A stretch of 64,000 bases of DNA, from NCBI RefSeq assembly GCF_929443795.1, contig NC_064896.1:9240746-9304745 (forward strand). Reading direction: 5' to 3'. Below, in pieces: positions 38,130-49,903 of the stretch; position 1 is the stretch's first letter, and each line of letters begins with the position of its first letter. A model generated the notes under the pieces. It was not told where the DNA came from, searched no databases, and saw nothing but the letters and a program-made list of their open reading frames with translations. A program made the position numbers and the translations under genes. The stretch is from Astur gentilis (taxonomy: Eukaryota; Chordata; Aves; Accipitriformes; Accipitridae).

Positions 38130-39480
38130 AGTCCTTGTGCAGGCTGGGTGCACCTCCCTTTCCCACCTGCAGGACATCTGGATGCTTTGACTCCTCTCAG
38201 CCACTGTTGGGCACAGGGGGCTGCACTACTTGAGGTGAGGCCACTCAGGCCACCCCCAACCCCCCCCCCCCCCCCCGCAACACTGTTGCCACTACCTCAT
38301 CCCCTGGACCCCAAGCACGGGATGAGGAGGGGGCTGGAGCCCAGGCACAGGAGAAGAGGTAGAGGGCAGTCCCTGTGCCCAAGGAGCAGCAGAATAGCAC
38401 AGGGGAGCAATCCCCAGGAAAGGGGCCCTCGGCACCCCCGACCCTCCACCTTCTGCCACATGAGGCCATCCTTCAGGCCACAGCCCCCTCAACTCTCAGA
38501 ACAGCCACATTTGGCCACATGCATAGCCATCCCAGTGGCCTCCTAATATCATGAGCTACCTTACTGCCTTCTGTTCTGGGCCCTATAAATACAGAGACAC
38601 AGGCAGCTGGCCTACAATTCGCTGAGCTTCGAAGTCCTCAGATTCCAAGGATGATAGGAACAAAGAGGTCCCACAGGAGCAAGGCAAGTGGCTGCCCACT
38701 TACACATGGGAAGGCAGATAGGTGGTTGCAGGAGACACAGAGGAAGAGGCAGCATCAGAGGGGGGACACTATCAGCCATATGGTAGCGATGGCCATGTGG
38801 CTGAGCCCATGGAGGTGGATCCAGCCAAAGATCGAGAAGAACCAATGGAAGTGGATCCACCTCCAGTATGGCTCCCCTGGCACCATTACATACTAGGGCT
38901 CCCCTCCAATGCACCATCAACATGGCATCAGAGGAGCACCTAGCCAACACCCTACCACAAGCCCAGCCTCTGCACCTGGCATTAGCTGGGAGACCCAGCC
39001 TCTGCACCTGGTTGTCCTGCAGGCTCACCCATTTCATCTCCCAGCATTAACAATTATTTTGTTGATTGCCACAGGTGGTGTGAGCCCTTCTCTTTCCTAT
39101 CCCCCACACCTCCTGAAGGAGTGCCATCTCCTCTGCACTAAGCCCCAAGAAAAGGGGATCAGACAACCTGGCTTCCACCAGGCTGCTGCACCAGGAGGAG
39201 CCCTTTGGAGGGCCACCAAGGTCCCTGGGGCCTCGAAGTGGGGTTTCTTCAATCTGAGGACAAGAAGGCTATCTGATGGGTGGCTGAAGTTGAAGGCAGA
39301 CCCTCCACAGTGGTGCACGAAGAATAGCAACAGATCAAGCAAAGAAGTTAGAGAGTTATTCCTTTAAAGAAGCAGAAGACTGCAGTTCTGCCAGGAAGAA
39401 GTGCTGGCCTGCAGCATTAAGGTCCCTTCCATCTGCTTCATTAGTAGTTCTTTTCAAGGCTGGGCAATAAACAACTTAAA
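38130..39480 (+). other. GC-rich insert of unknown origin, partly coding-like
   Basis: About 1.35 kb of GC-rich sequence within AT-rich intron 1. It contains a C homopolymer (about 38259-38276), a TATA-like CTATAAATAC near 38582 and an AATAAA near 39466. An open frame at 38722-38943 encodes EPMEVDP twice, 14 residues apart, with acidic spacers. A longer ORF at 38909-39367 overlaps in another frame. It may be a decayed retrocopy, an LTR-element fragment or an unlisted repeat; I do not recognise it. Confidence 0.4.
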
Positions 39481-39569
39481 AAACCCAAAACAATAAAACA
39501 AGAAGATAACAGTAAAACTACTTTCTTCTCTTATTTGGTGACTGCATCTGGACTCCTCTGTCCCCTCCT

Positions 39570-39803
39570 GGTCTCCCTAGTCCAGGAACTACACTGATGC
39601 ATGGGGTGCGGCCCCAGCCCAGGGCCTTCGAGATGGTGAGGGGCAAGGGCACAGAACACACAACAGCAGTCTGAGGGAATGGTCTCTGGTCATGAGGGTG
39701 GTGAGACACTGGAGCAGGCTGCCCAGAGCCTTGGATGCTCCATCCCTGGAAGTGTTCAAGGTCAGGCTGGCTCAGGCTTTGAGCAACCTGATCTGTTAAA
39801 GCA
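39570..39803 (+). mobile_element. CR1 LINE fragment (3' region)
   Basis: Contains GGTGAGACACTGGAGCAGGC, CATCCCTGGAAGTGTTCAAG and GCTTTGAGCAACCTGATCT, typical of the CR1 3' region. It ends abruptly where CR1 coding sequence begins at about 39804, so two CR1 pieces abut here. Confidence is good from about 39690; the left edge is uncertain. Confidence 0.75.
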
Positions 39804-40912
39804 TACCCATTACCCGTCAGCCTCACCTCTGTATCTGGGAAGATCATGGAACAGATCCTCCTAGAAGCTGAGGTGATTTGAGACAGCCAGCATGACTTCA
39901 CCAAGGGCAAGTCTCGCCTGACCAACTTAGTGGCCTTCCATGATGACTACATCAGCAGGTAAGGGAAAAACTACTAAATACTGTTTAATATCTTCATCAA
40001 CAACATACACAGTTGGATTTAGTAGACCTTCAGCAAATTTGCAATGACTCCAAGCTGAGTGGTGCAGCTGACACACCTGAGGGATGGGATGCCATTCAGA
40101 GGGACCCGGACAAGCTCAGGAAGTGGGCCCATGTGAACCCCATGAGGTTCAACAAGGCCAAGTGCAAGGTCCTGCACCTGGCTCAGGGCAATCCCCAGTT
40201 ATCAATACAGGCTGGGTGCTGAAGGGGTTCAGAGCAGCCCTGTGAAGGACAACTTGGAGGTACTGGTGGATGAAAAGCTGGACATGAGCCAGCAATGGGT
40301 GCTTGCAGCTCAGGTGGCCAACCATATCCTGGGCTACATCAAGAGAAGCATGGCCAGCAGGTCAAGGGAGGCGATTCTGCTGCTCTATGCCACGCTGGTA
40401 GGACAGCACCTGCAGTACTGCATCAAGCTCTGGAGTCCTCAATACAGGAAAAGACATGGACCTGTTGGAGCAGGTCCAGAGGAGGGCTGGAACACATCTA
40501 TGAAGAAAGTCTGAGACAGTTGGGGTTGTTCAGCCTGGAGAAGAGAAGGCTCCAGGAAGACCTTACTGCAGCCTTTCAATAGTTAAACGGGGCTCATAAG
40601 AAAGGTTAGGACAGACTTAGTAATAGGGTCTGTTCCAACAGGACAAAGGGTAATGGTTTTAAACTGAAAAAGGGTAGATTCAGACTAGATATGAGGAAGA
40701 AATTTTTTACAATGAGGGTGGTGAAACACTGGAAGAGGTTTCCCAGAGAGGTAGTAGGTGCCCCATCCCTGGAAACATTCAAGGTCAAGCTGGATGGGGC
40801 TCTGAGCAACCCAACCTAGTGGAAGATGTCCCTGTTCATTGCAGGGGTGGTGGACTAGATGACCTTTAAAGGTCTCCTCCAACCCAAACCATTCTATTAC
40901 TCTATAATCATC
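39804..40912 (+). mobile_element. CR1 LINE, 3' part of ORF2 and 3' end
   Basis: Starts in reverse-transcriptase coding sequence (ATGGAACAGATCCTCCTAGA) and runs through fragments encoding DLQQICNDSKLSGAADTPEG and DPDKLRKWAHVNPMRFNKAK to the CR1 3' end (GACCTTTAAAGGTCTCCTCC, ATTCTATTACTCTATAATC). Many stops and frameshifts; 5' truncated as is usual for CR1. Diagnostic of a sauropsid genome. Confidence 0.92.
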
Positions 40913-43900
40913 TTAGTAAGACCTTACCATCATTAAGTTGCAAGATCCAGAAATTGTGGGGGAGCATTCCTTGAACAGAAGCTAGCAACATTTCAATGTT
41001 TTGAACTACTTGCAGGTGAAGTTTCACTTACCAAAAACCAAAACTCTGTACCTTCTCCCAGATACTATCAAGAATTCCTGGGTAACCAAACGATGTTTCA
41101 GAATGCAAAAGAAACACTTCAGCATGTTTGCTGACTAATGTACAATTTTAGCTTGTACTACATATACAATTCCTTCCAGCCATTATACTTATTACAGCAA
41201 ATATGCTCCTCAGCTAACTACTATACTTTCAGAGGGTACCTACATACTCTTGAGCGAAATGCAAGCAAAAGACACGATGTGGTAGTCCTTTCTTGATTGG
41301 GCGAAAAAGACACCAAGTGGTAGTCCTTTCTTGACTGGGAGAGAAACACATCAGAAGACTGTATGAAGACACAGTAATTTTCATAACATCCTATTTAACA
41401 GCTGCCACCTCCTCCTAATGAGGAGGCAAATTATCTAATAAGTAAGGACTTTTACTATCAAACAATGGAAGAAGAGGGAGCCTGCTATGGTTGCAGAACA
41501 GTTAAGAATTGAGATAGAAGTGAAATCACTTTCACCCTTATTTATCACATTAGCCTCCCTTATTTATGCACACTAGCTGCTCTTCTATCTAGATCAGAAC
41601 TATAAATATTTATTTTTTTTTTTTACACAACATATAGATAATATATATCCATCATATGCATATAGACACAGCCCCTATTATGACTGAATGCCACAATAAT
41701 CAACCGCTTTGACACACTGAAGTACATAAACAAGTCCAAACTAGTTAATGTTTACTCAAAGATACCGATCCTTCAAAATTCAAGGTCGATAACCATCCAG
41801 CAAAAGTACAAAAATCAGCTGAAATCTATAGTTTGCAATTTTATACCAAGCAACAAGAGTATCCTTATCAATTCCTACACTCTATCTCAAACCACAGGTT
41901 AGTAAGTGTTAATAAATGTAGATCTTAATTACCTGCAATAACTACAAATTAGACACTGATCTCTCCTGCCCAAGTATAAAAGACGAATAATTTTCTAGTA
42001 ACTCCACTTCAAAAGCCAGACATTTACATATTTAAAATATTCATTGGTCACAGAATTGTTAGATTCTTTGTATTTTGAATTCATTTCCATTTTGAAGATA
42101 ATTGGGAGAAGATATTTATGTACTGAGAAAAGCAGATGGTTCCATAATATTATAAAAAGCAAGCTCAACGATGTATAGCTATCCAGAAGACAGTTTTACA
42201 CTGAAGCATGCGGTTTAGTACCAAAAATTCAATTGCAGAAGACATTATTACTATACTTGAATATAATAACCTCTAGTGCTAAACATCATTCATACCTAAT
42301 ATATGTCAGTTCGTGAACACATTTGCTTTGAAACTCTTCCAAAGAATTGGAGGCTGGGCAGCAGATACACCTCCTGGCACAAAACCAAAACACTTTAAAA
42401 CATGTTCCCTGTAAAACAAATAGAATAACCACAACAGTGTATCTAGATGACCCTTGATTCCCATTGTAAGATCAAAGCAGGGCAGAAAAAGATAGCACAA
42501 CAGCAGGGTGGGTTAAAAGATGAAGTTAGAAACAGCCAGCTACAAAGTAGTCAGAAAAAAGCTACAAGGAAAAGGAAGGAACGGCCACAAAGTCTGAACT
42601 GCAGAAGAAAGAGCAGCGTATAAGTAGTAAATATGAACCTACAGAAATCAGGTAAATAACCCTTTAGTGGACATCGGGGACATGAAAAACTTAGAGCATT
42701 CAGGAACCACTTAAATTTTAAGATAAGGCTTTATAGATGCAGAAGCTAAATCTACTGCTGTAGGTGAAGTTTAATAGTTTCTTACCTGTTAAACACAAAA
42801 GTTTTTTAAAGTTAAAAAAACAGAACGATTTGTATTGTCTCAGGCTCCTTGCCCATTACAGGGTATCCTGGCAACAGCAAAAAAATCTTTCAATCTACAG
42901 TATTAGCAGATTAGCAGGACTGAATTAGGATTGAATTAGATGAAGCAGATTCCTTCCTACAACAAAAAACAAATAAATTTAATACCGTTAACAGCTTCTA
43001 TTCAATAGCTCAACAACTGCATGAATACTAAGCATTGCTTTGCAGAGAATAAGACATATGAACTGAAGGAGTAAACAACTTGCTAGGAAGAAGTGTGTCA
43101 GTCCAGTGCAGTATACTCTGAGAATAAATTCAAAAGCAGCTTGTCACCTGAAAGACTTATTTATTTTTAAATCAACTTTAATTAAACATTCCCCTTTACT
43201 TTTGGAAGACAAAGGAAAAAACTTCATTGCCTCACTGAAATAAAACTGCCTGAATGATCTGCACTTGACTATGCAATCTAACACAAATCCAGATTTTTTT
43301 CTTTTTTATAAACTATTAGCAATTTCATATGAAGTAATGTCTACAGATCTAGAAGATCTGAAATACCCATTACTAGAGTTATTTGCAGCAGTCTCTTCTA
43401 TTCTCATAACTATTCTCTCACTATATTAACATCTGATTTATCTACAAATCTGCACAGAAATAAATGTACAAGCATTAAGAAAGCCCATTATTTTGGCATC
43501 AGTCCATATAAGCAATTCAGCCAGTTTCAATTTGAAATCATTTTAACTTAGAAGAAAATTCAATCCACATACAAACTTACAAAGTAACCAGCTGTTTTAA
43601 GGCAGCATTCAGTTACCTAAAATTCATCACTAAGACAATCTCTGCTTTTGACAGTTTAATTCTTTCAGTGTAAAGCAAAGTAACTAACATTGAAGAGCTT
43701 AATTAGATACCCATAACTGGCTTCAGAGTGACACTTACCTGCCTGTGCTTTGGTCAACACCAAATAGGCAAGAAAAAGCAACCTATCAATTGATGCTTCT
43801 TTCTGATGTAGCTGTTTCTGGCAGTTGTAAGATGAATTTCTAATACAAAAATTCACCTTCCCTTTCTACCAGTTAGAGATGGCTTTTTGATTTTGCTTTT

Positions 43901-46900
43901 TAATGCAGGTTTCAAGACGAGTTTTGTTTCTTTTGGGAACATGGGTAATATTGTTCATGGAAAAAAAAAGGAGAAGTACTAGCAACTAAGAAGGGTAGCA
44001 AATATAGTAGCATGTTCATTAATTCATGTCAGTGACTACCTAGTATTTGGCTGAAAAGCTCTGCTATCAGAGTTTGTCACAAATGTATCTTCAGCTAAAA
44101 ACACCAAAACAACCAAACTATGCACCTCAAAAGCATTTCAAGTATTCTGCCAAAGAGAAGAATGATTTAACTTTACACCTTCGATGTTAAAGCAGCTGTG
44201 TGTCCAAAGCTGTTTCTTGATCTTTTCAGGTGATTTTTAGATAGCCTTTGTCAACATAAAGATATAACATACAAACAAATTCCTCTTGAACTAAAAGAAA
44301 CCCTTGCATTCTAGTTAAGCAATCATGCAATAAAAGTGTTTTTTCTTAGCTATGTTAGGGCTAGTAGTTTTTGTGGCTTCAAATACCACGTTTCTTATCT
44401 CCAGCAATTCTGGAACCAAAAGCCACATTTGCTTTTTATTCACAACAGCACAAAGACTCCAAGCCTTAACATACACAAACACAACTTTCTCTAAGGCTAT
44501 TTTAATAACGAACATACACATGAACTGAAGGCCAGTGTAATACACTGACCATAATACTTTCAAAGGTCACAGGTGTTTTTCATCCGTAGACCTTCAGAGG
44601 TCTACATGTCAAGTAGATTTGCCAATCCCTTGTGAGCCAAGTGACTAACTAGAGCAGGAAAATAAGTTTACTGGACTTCATTTGCTCTGCTAAAGTTTCC
44701 TTGGTTATCATTTCTGCATTTCAAATGCACACCCAAGTTCAGAAGTAAAGATCCAAGAAGGGAGAGAACATAACTTCCTCAATTATGTCATGTGGACGCA
44801 AGATAAGTAGCCTGCTTAGCTTAAAGCACTTTCAGAAGAGTTTATAAATTCTTAAGACATTGTCCACAGAGATTTCAATTGCCAATAAAACTATCCAAAT
44901 GAAAACCACTATTATTATTCCCCTTACAAGGATGTCTTTCTGATATTTCTCTATTCCTCTTTCTGTTTGAAAAGAAAACTTCAGTGTCTAAATACCATTG
45001 TTTAGCACCAGAACAGTCAGCTTCTGAATTAAATACAGTAGGACTATATAGGAAAATAAAAACACTAGTGTAATCAAAATTAACAAGATACTAGCAGAGC
45101 AAGTATTGTAGCATACCCTGGGAAGGGTGTTCCACCAGAAGCCTGCTCTGGTCAATCAGGACTTTTTCAGTTCACCTCAGAATCTACAAGAGTAGAGGGT
45201 CTGGTTTAAAGAATGACTTTTAGCGGTACAGATAGTTTATTGGCTCAGACTGTTCCCTTCCGGAGCACAGATTGGGTATTGAAAGAGCCTGCAGTATGGA
45301 TAAAGGAAACAAAAACCACAGGGTTCTTCCCTTAAAATAATAAGGAAAAGAATCAACTGACTGGATGAAGTTCAAGTCTACTTAAATCTGGCTTTCCTAC
45401 ATCCAGGGACGGCTCACATCCAGCAATAGTTCAGCCATATTAACATGGTACTTTTGTCAGGGAGAAGTGGGACCATGGTGGAAGGTATCAGAACTTTAAA
45501 CCTGAAAATAACATGCAAAGGCAGGATGGAAGCATTGTCACATACACATATTACATTCAAATATAAAACTATGGAAACTCATCACCACTAGAACATATAT
45601 CCACGCTCACACGTTTGCCTGATACACCTGAAAAATAAAGCAAGGCACAATATCCAGGGTAGCATGCATCTTCATGTGGAGTGCAACAGCATGGTAGAGC
45701 CCATTCTGAAGTATTATCTGATGAACTTTATTCACACTTTTTTAGAGAAGTTAATCACTATGTAATCAGCTGCCATAAACAGGACTAAACCAATTTTATT
45801 AATGCTGCATGGACTGGGATATGTCTACTTCTAAAACCATTCCCATGCATCTCTATTGGCCCAAACACTGCAACTAGACAGGTCTCTACTTATAGAAACC
45901 AACACAACATTTAAGCCTCCTGATAAAGTGCAAGAACTGCAAGCTACTGAATTGTGCTGCTTTTACAGTAATTCATTCCATGCATTCAAAACAGTAACTT
46001 ATATAACCTACTATATCTGAAATAAAGTTGTTATGTAAGATTATTTTTTTGCGATATAAAAAACTTCAGTGAAAAAAATCAAGTTTCATTTTCTAGCCAC
46101 CACACCATCACAGGGGCAATCAGTTTGACAAAACCATTAGCAGAACAGCAGCATCTCTTCAGAAAGAATGAAGGTGTCTGGGCTGCAATTAATAATGGGA
46201 AACATAGGCATCTGTATGGTTTAGGTCTATTCCCTCTTTGGACCATATTGTACTCAGAACAAGTGCAAGTGTTTTTATACAACACTGTGCTTAAGTAAGA
46301 AATAGCAGATTTTTTTCCCCTTTTTCCACTGGCTTATTGGCCCAGAAAGATTCCACAGTGAAGTTAGTCTACCAATACAAAACTGTTTAATGTTAATGCT
46401 CAAGGCAGAGCACTGTGAAATCATGATTTAAGACGTGTCATTGCTCCTTACCACACCTCTCCAAATGTCTGATGGGAAAACTAAAAATAATAATGTGTCC
46501 TCCTTAGAACAGTCATGTCTTAGGACTTACTACAGAAGTTAATCAGGAACATATCTTCACAAAAACTTTTATTTAAGCAACCCCTTGAACAGATGGTCTT
46601 TAAAAAAAAAAAAAAAAAAAGAAACTTGGCCTTAAAATGTTGTCCACCACCATGAATTTGGTAGGGTGGAGACAGCTGAAGGGCAGAGAAAGTGCATCTG
46701 ATTGAGTGCAGAATTCTAATTTGTGAACAGTGACATTTATTAAAAAACATGCATGATGACCAAGGCAACTTTTAAACACTGTAAGAAGTGGCTCTCTTAT
46801 GCTAGGACTTAAAACTTTGAATGCTTTGCCTATCAATTTCAAACAACTTGCTTAGAAGGCACATTTGTATGCTGAAATGTCACCATCCATGCTCAGAATG

Positions 46901-48926
46901 AGGACCAGGATTGCAATTCCATCCAGTCTGACGGGAGGGCTACGGGAGGCTAAACTGGCTATGCAAAGCAGCTCTGCGCTACCCCTTGCTGTGCAGTCTC
47001 CCTCTGTTGGCTCCCTGACACTGGTCAAAGTTCTGCCAAGTCATTTATGAGTGAAAAACATACTTTAAGAGGTGACAAATACAGTTGGTGGGGGAAGAAG
47101 GGAAGGCATTTTTCTGCCAAGTCCACATGGTGACACAGCTCAAAGGGTCTGTCAATCAACCAGGGCCAGCATGGCCAAGGAAGAAGGAACACACCATTAG
47201 GGACAGGGCAACCAGGATTTGTGTCTTCCATCTTTGCCTCAAATTATATCACCTTAGACCTGCTGCAGGACTGCAGAGTAAAAGTTCTCCTGAATCTGGT
47301 AAGTAAGAACAAGACATGTAAGGCTGTATTTGGACAATTCAACATCAGTTCTACTATTGTCTCAACGACCTGATAATCTGCAAGCGTAAATGAGTCCTGA
47401 ATTCCTATACCACTACTCTGGAAATGTAAAAATCAGTAATGCTGGCTGACTGCTTCAGCAGTACACTTTTCCTTTTTTGTTTGAACATTTAAGGAAAAAC
47501 TATTGTAACTTAAGGAGACAGCCTTAAGGTTAGATGTATGAATATTAGCAGATTTCTTTTTTGTAAGCATTTATTCTGTTCTGTTCCAGTCATTACTCAA
47601 AAAGTGTGTGGGTTTGGATTAATTTTTTTTTTTCCAAGTCTAAGACAATACCATCAGATCACAGGGATACAGTTACCATGGCTGCACTGGTGCTGTGCAT
47701 GACTTGAGCCACAACTTCAATTTTCAGCATTTCACTCAATCTGCCGCACTCCACCCCAACCAGATTGAACACTGCTGAAAAACAGCACACTAGAGATAAG
47801 ACTACTGTTTGAACATGCTTACCAGTATTTGGCAATAGTATGATAAAGAGTTCCCTAAGCTAGGACCAGAAGCAGTGCTACTAGAAGGTGATACAGCTGC
47901 ATCAGACACTTTGCTGTACCAAAGCTACTCAGCGTTGTTTCTCACTTCCCTTAATTAACCTGAGTACAACAACATGCTAACTGGCCACACAGCTTTTGAA
48001 CCCGAATCACTACTTGGCATGGCACACTAAACAAAAGCATATGCATAACTGGCTTGGACATTTCTAGCAAGGCATTGTAGGGTATCATGTAAACACACCC
48101 ATTTTCTCTGAACAAACTTTTAACTGTTCAAATAAACAAGTTCATCCTCCTTTTCACCTCGTTGATTAAACCTTGAAAGTTGGATGCAAATCAAATGCTG
48201 AGGCACATGAAAATACATGGAGACAGAAGAAAGCTGCTTACTTCAGCAACTTCTAACCAGGACACCAGAGTGCTTTCTGTATAGACAGTGCATTCAAGTC
48301 TTACAAGCTTTTTTTTATTTTTGCAAAATCTTAGTCTTGTTAAAAGGAATACTTAAGATCTTTTGCAGTTCAGAAGTGGATGTTGGCAGCCTCTAGGAGC
48401 CTGCCAATGTTTTGCCTCCTGAAGCTCCAGTCAGCTATAGCTGCTGCCAGAATTAGAGTGGACTCTTGCATCAAGATAGCAACTTCAAAATTTAATCTAA
48501 AGCTGTCTGTCGCTCTTCACTTTCATTAAAGGTTCCTTGGACCTGTTGTTCAGGTAACATGCATTTTCATTGCAGGTTACCTGAACTGCAATAGTTAAAG
48601 GCTGTGGGCAAGATTATCTTCCTGCTTTTCTTCATACTAAGGTTTACAGAACTATTAAAATAAGTTTTGACAGCTACACATTTTCAACATGTCAGGCAGG
48701 ACTGCCCTTTTATTGAGGGGATAAAAAACTGAGCCACTAAATATACTACCTATTATTTCTGTGCTACCATATCCTATGAAAACTGACAGAACTAATCAAC
48801 CCACCCTGCATGCATATACAGCCTAATACTACCCTAACATGACAGTATCACAAAAACATGTTTTGCTTTTCAAATTGGAAGTTGGAATCCTTAACACTCT
48901 TCAAAGAGTGTGCAGGTCCAATAGCA
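40913..48926 (-). other. PPP6R3: PPP6R3 intron 1, middle part
   Basis: About 8 kb, AT-rich. A 38-bp tandem duplication at 41271-41346 and an A-run at about 46602-46620 are the only structures I can point to. A slightly GC-richer patch at about 46.9-47.3 kb is not recognised. Confidence 0.7.
41271..41346. repeat. 38-bp tandem duplication
   Basis: Copies at 41271-41308 and 41309-41346 share TGGTAGTCCTTTCTTGA and differ at several other positions. Confidence 0.85.
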
Positions 48927-49903
48927 TGTTTTGGGTTTGCGTGGCAGGGTTTTGGTAGCAGGGGAGGGGCTACAGGGGCGGCTCCTGGGAGAAGCTGCTA
49001 GAAGCTTCCCTGGCTCCAAGTCAAACCCACCTCTGGCCAAGGCCGAGCCCATCAGCAACAGTGGTAGCACCTCTGCAATAACGCATTTAAGAAGGGGAAA
49101 CCTGCAGTGGAGGAGGGCAGTGGGATGTGAGAGAAAGCCCCGTGCAGACAGCAAGGTCAATGAAGAAGGAGGGGGAAGAGGTGAGCTGGAGGAGGGATGC
49201 CCCTGCAGCCCATGGGGAGAAAGCAGGCTGTCCCCCTGCAGCCCATGGAGGGGAGCGGGGGAGCAGACGCCCACCTGCAGCCTGGGGAGGAGCCCACACT
49301 GGGGCACAGGGATGCCCCCGAAGATGGCCGTGACTCCATGGGAAAACCTGTACTGGAGCAGCCTGTACCTGAAGAACTGCGGCCCATGGAAAGGACCCAC
49401 ACTAAAACAGCTCATGAAGAACTGCAGCCCATAGGAAGGACTCACACTGCGGAAGTTTGTGGAGAACTGTCTCCCGTGGGAGAGACCCCACACTGGAGCA
49501 GGGGATAAGCGAAGAGTCCTGCCCCTGAGGAGGAAGGAGCAGCAGAGACAACATGTGATGAACTGACCCCAACCCCCATTTCCCATGCCCCTGTGCCACT
49601 GGTGGGAGAAGGTGGACAAATCAGGGGTGGAGTTGAGCCCAGGAAGGAGGGAGGGGTGGGGGGAAGGTGTTATAAGATTTAGGGTTTACTTCTCATTATC
49701 CTTGCTTTGATTTGATTGGTAGTAAGTTAAATTGATTGTGTTTCTTTCTCAAGTTGAGTCTGTTTTTTGCCCATGACCATAATTGGTGAGTGATCCCTCC
49801 CTCCCCTTGTCTCGACCCACAAGCTTTTCTTTATATTTTCTCCTCCCCATCCCATCGGGGGGAGGGGTGAGCAAGCAGCCTTGGCTGGGCTTAAACCACA
49901 ACA
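48927..49903 (+). mobile_element. Solo LTR, ERVL-related, with internal 45-bp repeats
   Basis: 977 bp from TGTTTTGGGTTTGCGTGGCA to AAACCACAACA. The 3' end resembles that of the provirus LTR (TCTCCTCCCCATCCCA, G-rich run, GTGAGC, AAACCACAACA), which places it in a related LTR family. AGCAT occurs at both edges, within 1 bp of the TG/CA ends, and may be the target duplication. GC-rich 5' half with several copies of CTGCAGCCCATGG. Antisense to PPP6R3. Confidence 0.85.
49326..49505 (+). repeat. Four 45-bp tandem units inside the solo LTR
   Basis: Units start at 49326, 49371, 49416 and 49461, each 45 bp, with pattern GAAGAACTGCRGCCCATRG followed by an A/G-rich run and CACACT. Because 45 is a multiple of three, an open frame (49197-49508) carries a 15-residue repeat with cores such as EELRPMERTHT and EELQPIGRTHT. 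Confidence 0.85.

Noticed and set aside
48891..49619. Minus-strand 242-codon open frame
   Set aside because: It is the antisense of the solo LTR and its 45-bp repeats; no gene features.
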